Of a stretch of DNA of 64,000 bases, positions 1 through 6,298 are shown piece after piece; position 1 is the first letter of the stretch; every line of letters starts with the position of its first letter. The DNA is from Duganella aceris (GTDB taxonomy: Bacteria > Pseudomonadota > Gammaproteobacteria > Burkholderiales > Burkholderiaceae_D): assembly GCF_011090165.1 (NCBI RefSeq), contig NZ_JAADJT010000002.1, forward strand, positions 1-64,000, given 5' to 3'. Position numbers and translations under genes: made by a program. A model generated the notes under the pieces. The model did no database searches and was not told where the DNA came from. It saw only the letters and a list, made by a program, of their open reading frames with translations.

Positions 1-62
1 TGCGCCAGCACCAGTTTGACCGCCTCGGCCCGGAACTCCGGCGTGTATGTTGTTGATTTCAT
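1..62 (-). CDS. IS3-family transposase OrfA, N-terminal part (runs off window)
   Basis: The reverse strand from an ATG at 60-62 reads MKSTTYTPEFRAEAVKLVLA up to the window edge. The pattern (Y-T-x-E-F-R-x-E-A-V-K-L) is the start of the helix-turn-helix OrfA protein of IS3/IS911-type elements, which binds the IS ends. A good ribosome-binding sequence (GGGAG) lies about 8 bases upstream of the ATG. The IS end would be expected within about 60 bases upstream, around 111-113, but this cannot be proved without the other end. Only about 20 codons are visible, so it is not possible to say whether the element is intact. Confidence 0.7.
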   Translation of the reverse strand, partial: MKSTTYTPEFRAEAVKLVLA

Positions 63-186
63 GTTTTCACTCCCTTTGACAAGTTTATCAAATGGAAGTG
101 TCCGTAAGTCTCAGGCTACCTCACACTACTTCTTTAAGTATCGGCCGCCGGAGCGGGATGACGGCCATAAATCCATGATCCCGGCG

Positions 187-216
187 TTGCGGGTTGTGGG
201 TATGTCATGGCATAAT
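187..216 (+). promoter_or_regulatory. Candidate sigma-70 promoter of tRNA-Leu
   Basis: A TTGCGG box at 187-192 and a CATAAT box at 211-216 are separated by 18 bp. They would start transcription about 8 bases before the mature tRNA 5' end at 231. The match to the sigma-70 consensus is moderate, and the call rests mainly on its position. Confidence 0.45.
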
Positions 217-230
217 GTTTGGCTGTGTGG

Positions 231-315
231 GCTCCGATGGTGAAATTGGTAGACACTGGAGACTTAAAATCTCCCGCCGCAAGGCGTGCCGGTTCGATTC
301 CGGCTCGGAGCACCA
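231..315 (+). tRNA. tRNA-Leu (anticodon UAA)
   Basis: An 85-nt class II tRNA. The acceptor arm GCTCCGA pairs with TCGGAGC (305-311), followed by discriminator A and an encoded CCA. The anticodon stem GGAGA/TCTCC encloses loop CTTAAAA with anticodon TAA. A long variable arm follows, then the T-loop TTCGATTCC. The sequence starting TGGTGAAATTGGTAGACAC is typical of the tRNA-Leu D-arm. The 3' end is the integration site of the adjacent element, and the gene remains complete because the element supplies or keeps an identical 3' end. Confidence 0.95.
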
Positions 316-317
316 CC
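293..317. repeat. attL (tRNA-Leu 3' end)
   Basis: The left copy of the exact 25-bp direct repeat begins TTCGATTCCGGCTCGGAGCA and ends three bases past the second CAC. It covers the T-loop, acceptor stem and CCA of tRNA-Leu. Similarity continues imperfectly for about 30 bases beyond the exact core (shared words such as AGACGTCCA and ACGTC). Confidence 0.9.
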
Positions 318-424
318 CACTCATCCGTAGACGTCCACGAACGTCTCAAATTTTCTCCTTCTCCTAGGAGAAATCTCAAATTGAAGTCCGCCGAGAGCTG
401 CTGAGGTCTGTTGACATCCAGCGG

Positions 425-483
425 TTTTGGGGGCATTTTGGGGGCAGAATCGGCGATGCCCCCAAAATCGGATGCCCCCAAAA
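425..483. repeat. Four copies of an 11-bp motif, two direct and two inverted, upstream of integrase
   Basis: TTTTGGGGGCA occurs at 425-435 and 436-446, and its reverse complement TGCCCCCAAAA at 457-467 and 473-483. The last base of the fourth copy is the A of the likely integrase ATG. A TTGACA at 411-416 with CATTTT at 434-439 (17-bp spacer) could be the integrase promoter, which would overlap the repeats. The arrangement suits an operator or arm-type integrase/excisionase sites. The function is inferred from position only. Confidence 0.7.
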
Positions 484-1694
484 TGCCTATTTCCGTCATC
501 CCGCTCAACGAAACGCAGCTGCGGAAGACCAAGCCCCGGGAGAAGTCGTACAGGCTGTTTGATGGTGGCGGCCTCTACCTTGAAGTCTTCCCCTCCGGCG
601 CCAAGTTGTGGCGCATGAAGTTTCGCCAAGCGTCGGGCAAGGAAAGTCGATTGTCCTTCGGCCCTTATCCCGAAGTGTCGCTGAGTGAGGCACGTGAGCG
701 CCGCAACGAAGTACGGGCGTTACAGCGAGCCGGCAACGACCCCGCGCAGGCGCGCCGCAACGCCAAGGCCTCCCGCCAGGCGTCGGCGCTGAACACATTC
801 GAAGTGGTGGCCATGCTGTGGCTTGAGAAGACCAAAGCCGAACGGGCAGAGACCACGCGTCGAAAAATTTTCAACTGGCTGCGCAAGGACATCTTCCCGG
901 TCATCGGCGCGATGCCGATCGCCGATATCCGGCCACGCCAGGTACTTACCGCGCTTAGGCGCATCGAGGATCGCGGCGCGTTCGAGACGACGCATAACGT
1001 CAAGCGCGCAGTGGGACAGGTGTTCCGCTTCGCCGTCGCGAGCGAGCTCGCGGATCGCGACGTGACCAGGGATCTCGGTGACGCCTTGGCGTCAGTCCCT
1101 GTCGGCCACTACGCCGCCATTACCGATCCCGAGAAAGCTGGCGCGCTGCTGCGGGCGATCTACGGATACGAAGGACATCCTTACACCATCGCTGCGTTGA
1201 AGATCTCACCGATGCTCTTTCAACGACCCGGCATGATCCGCGCGATGGAATGGTCGGAGCTCGATCTCGATAAAGGCGAGTGGCGCGTGCCAGGCACGAA
1301 GATGAAGATGGAGAACGACCATATCGTTCCGCTTCCCACGCAGGCCATCGAGATACTGCGAGCGATGCAGCGATTAACCGGGCGAGGTGCGTATGTCTTC
1401 GTCGGTATGCGCAGCCATGATCGCTGCATGAGCGAGAACACCATCAACGCCGCCTTACGCAGTATGGGCTACAGCAAAGAGGTGATGACGGGTCACGGCT
1501 TCCGCGCGATGGCGCGAACGATCATGGACGAAGTGCTTGGCGAGCGTGTGGACCTGATCGAGCACCAGCTGGCGCACCGTGTCAAAGATCCGAATGGACG
1601 CGCCTACAATCGCACCGCGCATTTGCCGGCGCGCCGCGAGATGATGCAGCGCTGGGCCAATTACCTCGATAGGCTGCGTTTGCAGACGCTTTGA
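483..1694 (+). CDS. P4-type tyrosine recombinase/integrase (DUF4102 arm-binding domain)
   Basis: Site-specific recombinase that integrates and excises the island at tRNA-Leu. The N-terminal third (KTKPREKSYRLFDGGGLYLEV, then the LSFGPYPEVSLSEAR motif) is the DUF4102 arm-type DNA-binding domain. A SAM-like core-binding domain follows, then the catalytic domain with Arg in QRPGMIRAMEW, His and Arg in GHGFRAMAR, the second His in QLAHRV and the nucleophile Tyr in GRAYNRT. All catalytic residues are present, so it may be active. The start at 483 was chosen because family members begin just before the K(T/A)KP motif. TTG 411 and ATG 456 are in-frame alternatives, and none has a clear ribosome-binding site. 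It reads away from attL, the usual layout for P4-like elements. Confidence 0.93.
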   Translation: MPISVIPLNETQLRKTKPREKSYRLFDGGGLYLEVFPSGAKLWRMKFRQASGKESRLSFGPYPEVSLSEARERRNEVRALQRAGNDPAQARRNAKASRQASALNTFEVVAMLWLEKTKAERAETTRRKIFNWLRKDIFPVIGAMPIADIRPRQVLTALRRIEDRGAFETTHNVKRAVGQVFRFAVASELADRDVTRDLGDALASVPVGHYAAITDPEKAGALLRAIYGYEGHPYTIAALKISPMLFQRPGMIRAMEWSELDLDKGEWRVPGTKMKMENDHIVPLPTQAIEILRAMQRLTGRGAYVFVGMRSHDRCMSENTINAALRSMGYSKEVMTGHGFRAMARTIMDEVLGERVDLIEHQLAHRVKDPNGRAYNRTAHLPARREMMQRWANYLDRLRLQTL

Positions 1695-1847
1695 TGTCAG
1701 GTCATGGACCCGAGTGCTGCGCGCGCCCCAGGGCCCTCTATCACGGTTTAAACGCCAGGATCATGATGCATGGTGATCGCCGCGCCGCGTGCGTCGCACT
1801 TGTAGACGCGAGCCGCCCCTACCTGCCATGACAGCGCTCGTGGGCGT

Positions 1848-2178
1848 TCAATGGTCCCACTTGTTCCGGGCACTGCGTGGCATCACGATAAAACGCATCA
1901 CGTCGAGCATCTCGTCTTGCGCGTGTTCGATCTTGCTTAGCACCGCGCGGATGGTGGCTCCCCGAATAGACGCAGTGCGCGGGTCGTCGGTGAGCCAAAG
2001 CTTGAGTAGCCCGCTCAGCCGGCTGAGATCCCACCCCGTAACCTAAGCCGACTTTTCGCAGATAGTTCGACATGCTCAGGTTTGCCGCAGCGGACAATTC
2101 TTTCAATTTTTCATGTTCTTCCGGCAGGCAATAGACTTTCACTGGCGTGCTGTTCTTTCTTGTAGTGTTTTTCATCAT
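1848..2178 (-). pseudogene. traJ: Broken IncP-type TraJ (relaxosome oriT-binding protein)
   Basis: From ATG 2176-2178 the reverse strand reads a ribbon-helix-helix-like start containing TPVKVYCLPEEHEKLKEL and SMSNYLRKVGLGYGV, the pattern of RP4 TraJ. Near 2031 the match jumps to the next frame and continues DLSRLSGLLKLWLTDDPRTA ... KIEHAQDEMLDVM ... KWDH to a TGA at 1848-1850, again as in TraJ. Relative to the RP4 protein as I recall it, about 17 residues are missing at the junction. The best reading is an internal deletion plus frameshift. TraJ binds the inverted repeat of oriT, and here the gene lies directly beside an RP4-like oriT, in the RP4 orientation. No traI relaxase follows. The open reading frame as it stands (1819-2238) ends in an unrelated frame. 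Confidence 0.85.
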
Positions 2179-2216
2179 TGCCCCTATGAGTTTGGCGGAG
2201 GTAGCCGCTGGGCAAC

Positions 2217-2312
2217 GCAGAGCGTCACCGTTGAGCACGAAGTGCGAATAAGGCAGGAGTGATGTAGGGCAACCGCGAAGCGGTGGGCCTACTTCACCTA
2301 TCCTGCCCGCCT
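2217..2312. other. IncP/RP4-like origin of transfer (oriT)
   Basis: A three-part imperfect inverted repeat spans 2252-2307: GGCAGGA against TCCTGCC, GTGATGTAGG against CCTACTTCAC, and ACCGC/GCGGT closing the loop. The right arm and nic region, CTTCACCTATCCTGCCCGC (2292-2310), match the RP4 TraI nick region (TATCCTG followed by C) as I recall it. By homology the cut would fall between 2305 and 2306. The left flank GTTGAGCAC ... GTGCGAATAAGG is also RP4-like. In RP4 the left arm is the TraJ-binding site, and the traJ remnant starts about 40 bases away. The similarity comes from memory of RP4 oriT, not from an alignment. Confidence 0.82.
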
Positions 2313-2629
2313 CTAATCATCGATTCGTACACAACACATCACGACTGCGATTTCGACTCAACCGCGATTCAAACGCGATTCGTTCCAGACTCTCTTGGAT
2401 ATGCCGGAGGCAATATTTTCTTTACGACATCTGCTTTGCCAGTCATCGCGATATGTTCTGTCCGCTTGCGATAGAAAAATGATTTCTTGCTTCGTGGGAA
2501 TCTGTGACTTTTTCACACCAGCAAAGTGATATGCTACCAGCAAGAATCGTACTGAAAATAGAATGTTTATCAAGAGAACTTCAACTGATAGGTTTTCCAG
2601 CTGTTTTACTTAAAGCCACCGTCCGCGTT

Positions 2630-2648
2630 CGGCCATTAGCAGACGGTC
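2630..2648 (+). repeat. Cassette-border motif, copy 1
   Basis: CGGCCATTAGCAGACGGTC, ending 3 bases before the ATG of the DUF6984 gene. It is the first of five related ~19-bp sequences (approximate consensus CGGCCAnnAGCnGnCnnTC), all on the same strand and all at gene borders inside the island. Confidence 0.6.
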
Positions 2649-2651
2649 CAA

Positions 2652-3028
2652 ATGAAAGAAATCTTTATGCCTTTAGGTTCTCAGGCTAGACCGCGCTCAC
2701 TTCGTGCCGAAGAGAAGACATTGATTCAGTCAATGCTCCAGACATGTAAGGATAGCGCAGCCCTTATGCGGCAACTCGATATTGCAATGGTTGAGGATAT
2801 GCTCGATGGTGGCATGGGAAGCCTGCGGTTCAGTTCGGATGAAACGCGCAGTCTTGGTGCGGCTGTGGCCGATGCGGACTACATCGACACGGACGGGGTG
2901 CCAGTGAGTATAGCGGTAAATGTAGACCAGAAGGGCAATTGTTTGAACTTGATATTTGGAAGGCCAATTTCTTTCCCTTGGAATGCTATCCTTCCGCCGA
3001 GAAAATAGCGATTAAGAAGCTTGATTAG
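2652..3028 (+). pseudogene. DUF6984-family (immunity-like) gene with a frameshift
   Basis: The frame from ATG 2652 reads RPRSLRAEEKTLIQSML, EDMLDGGMGSLRF and DTDGVPVSIAVNVDQKGN, the conserved blocks of DUF6984 proteins found among polymorphic-toxin immunity genes. At about 2940 the family match moves to another frame: LFELDIWKANFFPLECYP continues to a TAG at 3026-3028. The frame as it stands ends differently, at 3008, in a tail without family resemblance. A single lost base in GGCAATTG explains this. It may be a real inactivation or a sequencing error. A cassette-border motif precedes the gene and another follows it. The function is unknown; small immunity-like proteins of this type are thought to be cytoplasmic. 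Confidence 0.65.
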
Positions 3029-3040
3029 CATTGCCGTAAT

Positions 3041-3059
3041 CGGCCACAAGCTGCCGTTG
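3041..3059 (+). repeat. Cassette-border motif, copy 2
   Basis: CGGCCACAAGCTGCCGTTG, 13 bases after the restored stop of the DUF6984 gene and 38 bases before the SMI1 start. Confidence 0.6.
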
Positions 3060-3097
3060 AACTTCTGAAACCCCGCAATTAACTCTCTTCCCTTTTT

Positions 3098-3715
3098 ATG
3101 GCAAATTTCTTCTCTAAATTTCTCAAAAGCTCAACCACTACCGCATCATCTATAAGTGATACTTGGTTAGCTTTTGAATTATGGCTTAGAGTGCATTGGC
3201 CCGACGGCTTGAAAGACCTGTGTCCGCCTGCTACAGATGATGAAATTAGGAGTTTAGAGACAATGCTAGGGGCAAAACTGCCGCATGATTATGTGGAGTT
3301 TCTGAAGGTACACAACGGACAACAAGGCTGTGCTGGAGGGCTGTTTGATAATTCTGAATTCCTGTCTACCACAGAGATCATCGAACAATGGAAGGTTTGG
3401 AAGGACCTCCTTGACTCTGGTGATTTCGAAGGGTACAAGTCTGAACCTGAGGCAGGTGTACGAGACGATTGGTGGAATCCGAAATGGATTCCGTTTATAC
3501 ATAACGGAAGTGGTGACCACCACTGTCTCGACCTCGCTCCAGGCATCGATGGGCAAGAAGGACAAGTCATCACAATGTGGCACGACATGGGTACCAGAGC
3601 AGTGGAAGCTAACAGCTTCAAACTTTGGTTTGCGAAGTACGTCGATGCCGTCATAGCTGGCAAATATGTCTACTCGGAAGACTTTGGCGGTCTTGTCGAT
3701 GCTGACTTCGCGTAA
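3098..3715 (+). CDS. SMI1/KNR4 (SUKH) family protein, probable immunity protein
   Basis: A 205-aa cytoplasmic protein with the SUKH-1 pattern: PPATDDEIRSLETMLGAKLP (about residues 43-62), the LKVHNGQ motif (about 70-76), an acidic/aromatic middle EIIEQWKVWKDLL, and WIPFIHNGSGDHHCLDLAPG (about 131-150) followed by GQVITMWHD. The last two blocks are the most conserved signature of this subgroup. Family members commonly neutralise nuclease toxins of contact-dependent or type VI systems, but no cognate toxin is visible here. The gene is AT-rich compared with the chromosome, stands alone between two border motifs and has no strong ribosome-binding site. It could alternatively act as a regulatory adaptor, since SMI1/KNR4 is a broad fold. 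Confidence 0.85.
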   Translation: MANFFSKFLKSSTTTASSISDTWLAFELWLRVHWPDGLKDLCPPATDDEIRSLETMLGAKLPHDYVEFLKVHNGQQGCAGGLFDNSEFLSTTEIIEQWKVWKDLLDSGDFEGYKSEPEAGVRDDWWNPKWIPFIHNGSGDHHCLDLAPGIDGQEGQVITMWHDMGTRAVEANSFKLWFAKYVDAVIAGKYVYSEDFGGLVDADFA

Positions 3716-3733
3716 CGACCAGAAGCCGCCCTC
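3716..3733 (+). repeat. Cassette-border motif, copy 3
   Basis: CGACCAGAAGCCGCCCTC begins at the base immediately after the SMI1 stop codon (3713-3715). Confidence 0.6.
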
Positions 3734-3762
3734 GGGATCACACATAAGACTAATTACCTAAT

Positions 3763-4110
3763 ATGTCCACCGATCAACAACAAGTTTGCCAGCGATACAA
3801 TGTCCAATGCATGCCGCCTGCCGGACATGAAAAGGTTGGAATTGCGCTGGCAACTTTAGCAAATGTGCCCCTGCATGCGGCTCGAGTCCAGCCGGAGAAC
3901 GGTGATTGTGGCTGGTACATTTACGGTGGCGAGTATTCTACGGATACTGATTTTTATCAGCCACTATGCGCTGCGCACCTGTCGGAATACTGCGATAAGA
4001 TCGTTCCGTATCTAGGGCTTCCGCCCGGATGGCGGGTCTTGCTCGCACCGAACTACGAAGACGTCTGGTTCGATGAGGAATTATTGATCAGCGAAGCTAG
4101 AGACGCATAG
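3763..4110 (+). CDS. Imm33/DUF2185-like immunity protein
   Basis: A 115-aa protein. The second half contains GWYIYGGEYSTDTDFYQPL (about residues 50-68), HLSEY, and PYLGLPPGWRVLLAPNYEDVWFDEELL (about 84-110), the signature of Imm33/DUF2185 proteins. The first half has a pair of Cys residues (9 and 16) and no family resemblance. Members of the family are found beside polymorphic toxins. Here it is one of three immunity-like genes in a row without a toxin. The gene lies between border motifs 3 and 4 and has no clear ribosome-binding site. The family assignment is good; the actual target is unknown. Confidence 0.78.
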   Translation: MSTDQQQVCQRYNVQCMPPAGHEKVGIALATLANVPLHAARVQPENGDCGWYIYGGEYSTDTDFYQPLCAAHLSEYCDKIVPYLGLPPGWRVLLAPNYEDVWFDEELLISEARDA

Positions 4111-4129
4111 CGGCCAAAGCCAGACAGTC
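4111..4129 (+). repeat. Cassette-border motif, copy 4
   Basis: CGGCCAAAGCCAGACAGTC begins at the base directly after the Imm33 stop codon (4108-4110). Confidence 0.6.
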
Positions 4130-4165
4130 TTTTTTAAAAGAGTACCTTATCGAAAAAGGAGATTC

Positions 4166-4987
4166 ATGTTGCGAGCTATGGGGCGAGTGTCCGCCAGTCC
4201 TGTTTCGTACCTTTTTATTGATGGTGCCTATCTCGATAGGCTTTTAATAAAAGCAGGCGAGCTTATGTTCGGAGTTCCTTTTGAGCTTGAATACATGAGT
4301 TTAATGGGGAACTGTCAAAAAGCTTTTTATTACGATTGCCTACCAGCCCAAGCAGGAAACGAAAGCTTAGAGCACTTCAACGCAAGATACGCTCATAAGG
4401 AGGCTTTTTTTGATCACCTTCGTAGCCTTAATGGTTGGCATGTTGCTGAAGGGAGCAGTCGATGGCGGCGCGGGAAAGGCGCGGGGCAAAAGGAAGTTGA
4501 TATCCTTATCGCCGTTGACATGTTGTCGCATACGTTTCGCCGAAATATGGATCAATTGATCTTCATTGCTGGTGACTTGGATTTTCGTCCGCTGATTGAA
4601 GCAGTAGTCAACGACGGTATGTATGTGAATCTCTGGTTTGGGCCGCAGTCAACATCTCCTCTGCTTCGAAATGCTGCAGATTCGCAGGAAGCATTAGACG
4701 TTTACAGGCTGCATAGTTTCTGTACTGAGGATTTCAAAAAGCACCACCCATTACCTGTGCGCTCTAGTTATTGGAATGTAAGTCTAGGGAAAGTAATAGA
4801 GATTGGTCGGGTTGATGGAAGAGAAGTGGCTTGGGTGGAGACCTTGCCTACAGGAGTGCATGCACTATGGGCCGTAGGTGTTGGAAAACAGCCAATGACG
4901 AGATATGGAGAGGCTTCAGTCGATGAAATGAAGCGTGTCCATAAACTATTGCATTCGGATGTTACTTGGGACACTGTTAAAGCATAG
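4166..4987 (+). CDS. NYN-domain (LabA/DUF88-like, PIN-fold) putative ribonuclease
   Basis: A 273-aa protein with the NYN/PIN-like fold pattern. Strand 1 carries an Asp (YLFIDGAYLDRLL, about residues 13-25). KEVDILIAVDMLSHTF (about 110-125) and LIFIAGDLDFRPLIEAVV (about 132-149) supply the acidic metal-binding cluster of NYN nucleases. The tail from about residue 190 is an unassigned domain (SSYWNVSLGKVIEIGRVDGREVAWVE) that may bind a partner or nucleic acid. AAGGAG lies five bases before the ATG, which fixes the start. The gene is AT-rich and is followed by a HEPN RNase-like gene on the same strand 80 bp downstream. NYN proteins act on RNA in the cytoplasm, and in mobile islands they are often defence or toxin components. 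The role in this pair is inferred. Confidence 0.85.
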   Translation: MLRAMGRVSASPVSYLFIDGAYLDRLLIKAGELMFGVPFELEYMSLMGNCQKAFYYDCLPAQAGNESLEHFNARYAHKEAFFDHLRSLNGWHVAEGSSRWRRGKGAGQKEVDILIAVDMLSHTFRRNMDQLIFIAGDLDFRPLIEAVVNDGMYVNLWFGPQSTSPLLRNAADSQEALDVYRLHSFCTEDFKKHHPLPVRSSYWNVSLGKVIEIGRVDGREVAWVETLPTGVHALWAVGVGKQPMTRYGEASVDEMKRVHKLLHSDVTWDTVKA

Positions 4988-5014
4988 TTCTACAATTAGC
5001 AAGCAGACTTAATT

Positions 5015-5033
5015 CGGCCAGTACCCGCCTTTC
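5015..5033 (+). repeat. Cassette-border motif, copy 5
   Basis: CGGCCAGTACCCGCCTTTC lies between the NYN stop and the HEPN start. It is the weakest of the five copies, and it places the HEPN gene in its own cassette. Confidence 0.5.
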
Positions 5034-5067
5034 GAAACACGTTCAAAGCTCACTGAAAATAAATTTA

Positions 5068-5844
5068 ATGTCCCCTAAACATATTCTGCCATCCGAGGCT
5101 TATCTTCGACTACGAGAGCAAATCCAACAAACATTTGATTTTGCTTATATTGTTTGCCAAGCAGTTCCATGTCTCAAGCAGCAAATGAGCTTAATTAAAA
5201 AAGGAGTCCTCCAAAATTTACCCAGTCCAGATTATTTTAGTAAGCCAAATGATCTGGCTTTGATAAGCGAACAAATTAAAGAATACAAAGCTGAACTATC
5301 TCGACATGCTATCTTATCCTCGTTTAGTTATTTTGAGGCATATGTTGTAGATGCAATTAAAAAATTTATTGAATTTCACGGTGGAGAAAATCAGTTGCAC
5401 AAATCAGCAATTGGCCGCGTTCAAAAAACGATCATAGATCAAAGAAAAACTCCCCTTGGATCAAAAAGGGTTTTGCAAAAAAATCTTTCGAAAGATGCTT
5501 TAAAAGCAGTAAATGCAACTAAAATTCTTGAGGGAAGTAATTTTAAATTTCCTTCTGAATTGTTTTATCCTCTTGGTCTAAAATATTTATCTCAAAAAAT
5601 AGGAAATCTTAAGGCTAGCGAAATACCGACATTTTTAATCGACGCTTTTGGGATGCCTCTTTCCGATGATTTAGTGGAAAAATTTCACGCTATTCGTGAC
5701 ATCAGAAATAAGATTGCGCACGGTCAAAAAGTTGAGTTGATCATAAAAGATGTTGCTGAATATAATTCAATTTTAAGGGATTTAGCGTTATCAATTGACC
5801 GCCATCTCGTTGATAATTTTTATATAAGTGAAAAATATAGGTGA
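5068..5844 (+). CDS. HEPN-domain protein (RiboL-PSP-HEPN type), putative RNase
   Basis: A 258-aa all-alpha protein. An N-terminal helix set (HAILSSFSYFEAYVVDAIKKF, about residues 90-110) resembles the first helices of RiboL-PSP/MAE_28990-like HEPN domains. Near the C-terminus, AIRDIRNKIAHGQKV (about 210-224) carries the R-x4-H motif that forms the RNase site in HEPN dimers. It is strongly Lys/Ile/Asn-rich and the most AT-rich gene of the window, so it is probably a late arrival. It lies 80 bp downstream of the NYN gene with the weak border motif between them. The ribosome-binding site is poor. HEPN proteins occur as toxins, abortive-infection effectors and CRISPR or RM accessory nucleases. 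No MNT antitoxin is adjacent. Either a stand-alone effector or a partner of the NYN protein is possible. Confidence 0.75.
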   Translation: MSPKHILPSEAYLRLREQIQQTFDFAYIVCQAVPCLKQQMSLIKKGVLQNLPSPDYFSKPNDLALISEQIKEYKAELSRHAILSSFSYFEAYVVDAIKKFIEFHGGENQLHKSAIGRVQKTIIDQRKTPLGSKRVLQKNLSKDALKAVNATKILEGSNFKFPSELFYPLGLKYLSQKIGNLKASEIPTFLIDAFGMPLSDDLVEKFHAIRDIRNKIAHGQKVELIIKDVAEYNSILRDLALSIDRHLVDNFYISEKYR

Positions 5845-6232
5845 ATTAAATAGGATTAAGTAATTTTGTTTTTCATCAATCCGAGCAGACGGGATATCTA
5901 CTCCAGCCGCTAATATTTTCCACGAACACGCGCTTCTGCTCACATCTCTATTTCGGAATCGTATTCGCCCTATATTGAATGTCGGTTTTGGGGCGATAAC
6001 AGACCTTTTTATTTAATCGTAGATATTCAACATATAAATACCTCCTAAGAAATAAGCCCATCTGAATTTTATAAAAAGATGGATATAAAAACAAATTTTG
6101 TGACCTTTAATTATGCTGAAATCAATAAGGAAAATATACGAGCCATATTAATAAATTCGTAAGGGCCAACGTGGGGGCATGAGTCCATCCGCATCTCTGG
6201 GAGCCGCATATCATCATCGCTCCAGGCCGATT
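5845..6232. other. AT-rich non-coding tail of the island
   Basis: About 390 bases with no convincing coding frame on either strand. It is AT-rich like the HEPN gene and ends at attR. A short open frame crossing attR (from 6179) has no family resemblance and is not called. No strong hairpin or repeat was seen. Confidence 0.6.
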
Positions 6233-6257
6233 TTCGATTCCGGCTCGGAGCACCACC
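6233..6257. repeat. attR
   Basis: Right copy of the 25-bp repeat, identical to the tRNA-Leu 3' end at 293-317. Only about 25-30 bases of tRNA-like sequence are present and there is no tRNA body, so this is the displaced native 3' end of the target. The base composition changes from AT-rich to GC-rich right after it. Confidence 0.88.
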
Positions 6258-6298
6258 TCATCCCAAGACGTCCAGGCACGTCACCAAACTCCTCATCC

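Larger units (their letters stand above)
293..6257. mobile_element. tRNA-Leu-integrated genomic island with IncP-like oriT
   Basis: The element is bounded by 25-bp exact direct repeats (293-317 and 6233-6257), the left of which is the tRNA-Leu 3' end. It contains a tyrosine integrase next to attL, a decayed traJ with an RP4-like oriT, and AT-rich cargo (about 2.3-6.2 kb) that contrasts sharply with the GC-rich flanks. No relaxase, type IV secretion or replication gene is visible, so it could at most be mobilised in trans. Cargo in order: DUF6984 (frameshifted), SMI1/KNR4, Imm33, NYN, HEPN, all on the plus strand. Confidence 0.88.

Noticed and set aside
2283..2573. Short open frames over the oriT and downstream region
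   Set aside because: They cross the inverted repeats of the oriT or have no family pattern or ribosome-binding site.
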